Origin: Talinum fruticosum
Taxonomy: Eukaryota; Streptophyta; Magnoliopsida; Caryophyllales; Talinaceae
Direction of reading: 5' to 3'
Assembly: GCA_021018815.1 (NCBI GenBank)
Contig: JAITYX010000003.1
Location: 7,376,501-7,440,500, forward strand
Length of the DNA: 64,000 nucleotides
Within the stretch, counting starts at the first letter, position 1. Every line of letters begins with the position of its first letter. Positions 57,893-64,000 of this stretch are shown in pieces. The position numbers were made by a program, and so were the translations under genes. The notes under the pieces were generated by a model, which saw nothing but the letters and a program-made list of their open reading frames with translations, made no database searches and had not been told where the DNA came from.

Positions 57893-58261
57893 GACTTATC
57901 AAGGCCACACAATTTTTCAGAGACAACAGGATTTCTTGTCAATTCCCCAGATTTGAAAGAATCATATACTTTGGCTGCAAAGCAAATCTGAATTCTGAAA
58001 TGAATAACATAGACATTCATTCCACTAAGCAAGGTGATTGTGGACTATGTATCATCGACATTAAAGAAAAAAAAAAAAAAGAAACTACAGACATGTCTTT
58101 TGAGGAACATCTATGTCAGTGGAGTCTACACACGCAGGGATTACTGTTTTCCTTCAAAAAATCGCATAAAACAAAGGAGAACATATGAGATAATGAAGGG
58201 ATTAAAACAAAGTAGCTGGGGGAGGTGGTGGGTTACTGATCTTCTACACAATGTTCCCCGT
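57893..58261 (-). other. ROP 3' untranslated region and flank
   Basis: Directly downstream of the ROP stop on the minus strand; contains an A-rich/T-rich run at 58066-58081. Plus-strand frames here are antisense artefacts. Confidence 0.6.
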
Positions 58262-61500
<3,239 letters not shown>

Positions 61501-62042
61501 ATGCCAGCTATTACAGGACAGGACAACCCTATCAATGTCACAGATCACAAATGGACCACTTTCGCTTTAATTGCTCAATTTTTCTTTCTTTATTGGTTTT
61601 TCTTCCTTTGCATATCATTTTCTTCCCATGTTCTTCAATTCTTATTCAGATTCTCTCTCCTCCTTTCCCTCCCTCGTAATTATATTATTTTCTACTGGTT
61701 GTCCAATTATTTTTCTGGGTTTTTGTTGGCTGGCTAAACTAAAGTCAGTCATTGTTTTTCAAAGCTATTTTATTACTCCTCATTATCTGAATTTCTTTTC
61801 AGCTCTTTCCTTGTGCTGACGAGAAGAAAAAGGAAATGAAAAACTTTCTTGTCTTTCTTTGATGTCATGGCGGTGGACGGGTTTACTTGTTGCCATGCTG
61901 TTGGGAATATTTTCTAATATATTCTGCACATCAAGGAGGAAATTGACCCGGAATATAGGTGTAATTTTCTACACAGTTATTTAAAATGCAAATCAATTTC
62001 TGTTTTTCTTTTAAACGAAGATGTCAATATTTTTGTCGTGAC
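61501..62042. other. Intergenic, upstream of ROP
   Basis: No gene recognised; probably the distal promoter of the minus-strand ROP gene. Confidence 0.5.
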
Positions 62043-64000
62043 TAAGGGTGTATTGGAGCCGAGCTGGCCGAACACTGCCGAGCTCGAAGGCTGGCTCGTG
62101 AGTATCATTTGTAGCTCGAGCTCGGCTCGTGGCTCTCAAGCTCGGCACAATCAAGCTCGAGCTCGGCTCGTCAAAGCTCGAGCCCAGCTCGGCTCGTCAT
62201 TGGCTCGTCAAAGTTTCTATTAAACTCCTGTTTTTAGGTTCAAAGTCACCTTTTATATTACTTACTATAAAAACATAAACTTAAATTTAATTGAGACTCT
62301 TTTTCTCAACAATCACAATATACCACTTAAAAAAATAGTATAAAACATAAATAAAACATTTGACGCTTTGATAATGAAATACAAATTACTAAAAACCTGA
62401 ATTTTAATTTAAAATCCTTGTAACAATAACATCTATCATTCACTAAAAAAAAAGGTATAAATATATAATGAATTAATTGAAGGAGGAGGATAAAAGTTAC
62501 AAGGTTATAACTAATTTTACGGCTTATAACCATTAATGGTCACAAAACACATGCTCCAAAATGGACCAATTTAATATTCAAAATATGTATCATTTGTTCA
62601 CCAATGTTAGTCATATCGATGATCAATTGTTTCTAATGATTGCTAATAATTTATTATTCACATAATTTATATTAGGATAATAAAATATTTAAATTTTAAT
62701 TCAAAAGCAAATATGAAATAAAAAAAAATTCCTACGTACATAACATTTTTTTTTTGTACATAGATAGTCATTTATCAACATTAACAAAATAGAAACATTA
62801 CAACTATATTTTAAAATTAAAACTATCAAATTATATAATTATAAAATTTATTCCAACTTGTTCTAGCTTATTACAACTTGTTTTTACGTCTAAGAAAACC
62901 AAGTATATTCTTATTAAGAATTCTCTAAGATCTCCATGCTATATTTTTTTAATCCGGATAAGTCATAAAGGGAATGCAATACAATAGAGCGAAAAAAAAT
63001 CGAACATGGGACCTAATGTATCCGGGACCTCAATATTGATCACTAGATTTAGACCTTATTGGTTAAATTTTACGTTATATGTTATATGAGTAATATAGAC
63101 CATTTGGTCCAAACTTAAAAGTACAAAACAATGAAAGACAAAAGACGTAATTGAAACTAGGGGTGGTGACCACAATAGTTTAATTTTGTGTCCAAATCAA
63201 AAGTAAAAGTGACTAAAATTCAGCTAAAACCTTATGGATCATTTGAAAACACTTTCACTATATTTTACATATAATTATTTTTAATAGACTATATTGTTCA
63301 ACAAATATTAGAAAACATACACGTTTATGATGTCCTTTAACTACTATAACGAGTGGCTAATAATTTATTCTAGCATGATTTACGTTAAAATCATCCATAA
63401 ATAAATTGTCATTAATTTTCAAATCAAATTAAGTCATTCGAAAATAAAGTATTACATGTTTATGTTCAATTGCTCCTATTATCAAGCATAACCTCGTCGA
63501 AAATTTTATATAAAAAAATCTAAATTTATTAACTATTAAAATTCATAATTCTTAATTTACATCAATTATATTTATTTTATATTTTTTTATGTGTACGAAA
63601 AGTAAACTAGATTAATGTGAATCGGATATTCATTATCAACATTTCATCTATCTTGATTACGGGTTTTCATGTATATAAACGTTAGTAATTGGTTAACAAA
63701 AGCTTTAATAGATTAGGTATAACGAAATGCTTTACTTAAGAAATATAAATCAAAATAATTATGCTAAATTAAAAAATTTAAATTAATTGCTAGATCGGTG
63801 ATAAAAAAAGTTCTTCACATACTAATCTCCACAAATTTTAGCTCATTTGTTTCAATTTGTTTAGGTTCATTTGTAATTAGCTTGTGTAAGCTCGACAAGC
63901 CAAGCTTGTTTAGGCTCGTTTGGTAGGCTCGTTCGGCTCGTTTGCTCGGCTCGTTTACTCGTTCGTTCGTTCGGCTCGTTTGTAATGGGCTCGTGTAGGC
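62043..64000. mobile_element. HAT-K: hAT-like non-autonomous element, runs off window
   Basis: From 62043 (TAAGGGTGTATTGGAGCCGA) a GC-rich block of GAGCTCGGCTCGT and AGCTCGAGC motifs reaches 62215; at 63870-64000 the complementary style appears (GGCTCGTTCGGCTCGTTTG). Between them is about 1.65 kb of very AT-rich sequence without coding potential. Ends of this kind (TAGGGGTG with GAGCCGAGC repeats) are common in plant hAT elements. The right terminus and 8-bp duplication lie beyond the window, so the class is tentative. Confidence 0.5.

Overview
This is a window of angiosperm nuclear DNA, probably from a eudicot; the species cannot be told from sequence alone. It is repeat-rich and about two thirds of it is recognisable transposable-element sequence. 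The evidence is plant Ty1-copia, Ty3-gypsy, Mutator-like and CACTA elements, plus one ordinary plant gene with seven GT-AG exons. I saw no bacterial features, rRNA, tRNA or CRISPR array.

Layout. 1-5060: two broken copies of one copia family (COP-A on +, COP-B on -) fused head to head. About 5110-6640: a decayed reading frame, TATA-like box and Met-tRNA primer-site-like match, possibly an old endogenous pararetrovirus fragment. 6640-9618: AT-rich, non-coding, with a gypsy-like LTR edge at 7838. 9619-14048: a 4.4-kb element with near-perfect terminal inverted repeats and a TAG target duplication (TIR-J, PIF/Harbinger-like), carrying gene-like filler and a solo copia LTR. 14049-16148: non-coding.

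16149-48823 is one nested stack whose edges can be read at base level. Copia COP-C (+, 5-bp duplication CGTGT) carries in its 3' LTR a minus-strand Tat/Ogre-like gypsy element (TAT-D, 25509-48439). TAT-D carries in its 5' LTR a minus-strand copia (COP-E, 30235-47104). COP-E is broken twice: by a chromovirus-like gypsy element with 3-kb LTRs (GYP-F, 36511-41026) and by a solo gypsy LTR (GYP-G, 44173-46941). When the inserts are removed, the LTR lengths agree: 1561 versus about 1559 bp for COP-C, and 1461 versus 1463 bp for COP-E.

COP-C itself sits about 220 bp upstream of a Mutator-like transposase pseudogene (49042 to about 56800). That pseudogene is split by a CACTA element (50341-55646, TGT duplication) encoding a decayed Ptta/En/Spm-type protein with a C-terminal Ulp1-like protease.

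The only gene that looks functional is on the minus strand at 58262-61164: a complete 196-residue ROP/RAC small GTPase (type I, CaaX end CYIL) in seven exons with every G-box intact. A CACTA subterminal-repeat fragment lies about 370 bp beyond its stop. A hAT-like repeat with GAGCTCGGCTCG-type ends begins at about 62043 and runs off the window.

The most unusual signal is in the copia family. All three copies that retain the region (COP-A, COP-C, COP-E) have a third reading frame between pol and the 3' LTR. In each, a TATAAATAG-like box lies 140-240 bp upstream of the third-frame ATG, suggesting an internal promoter.
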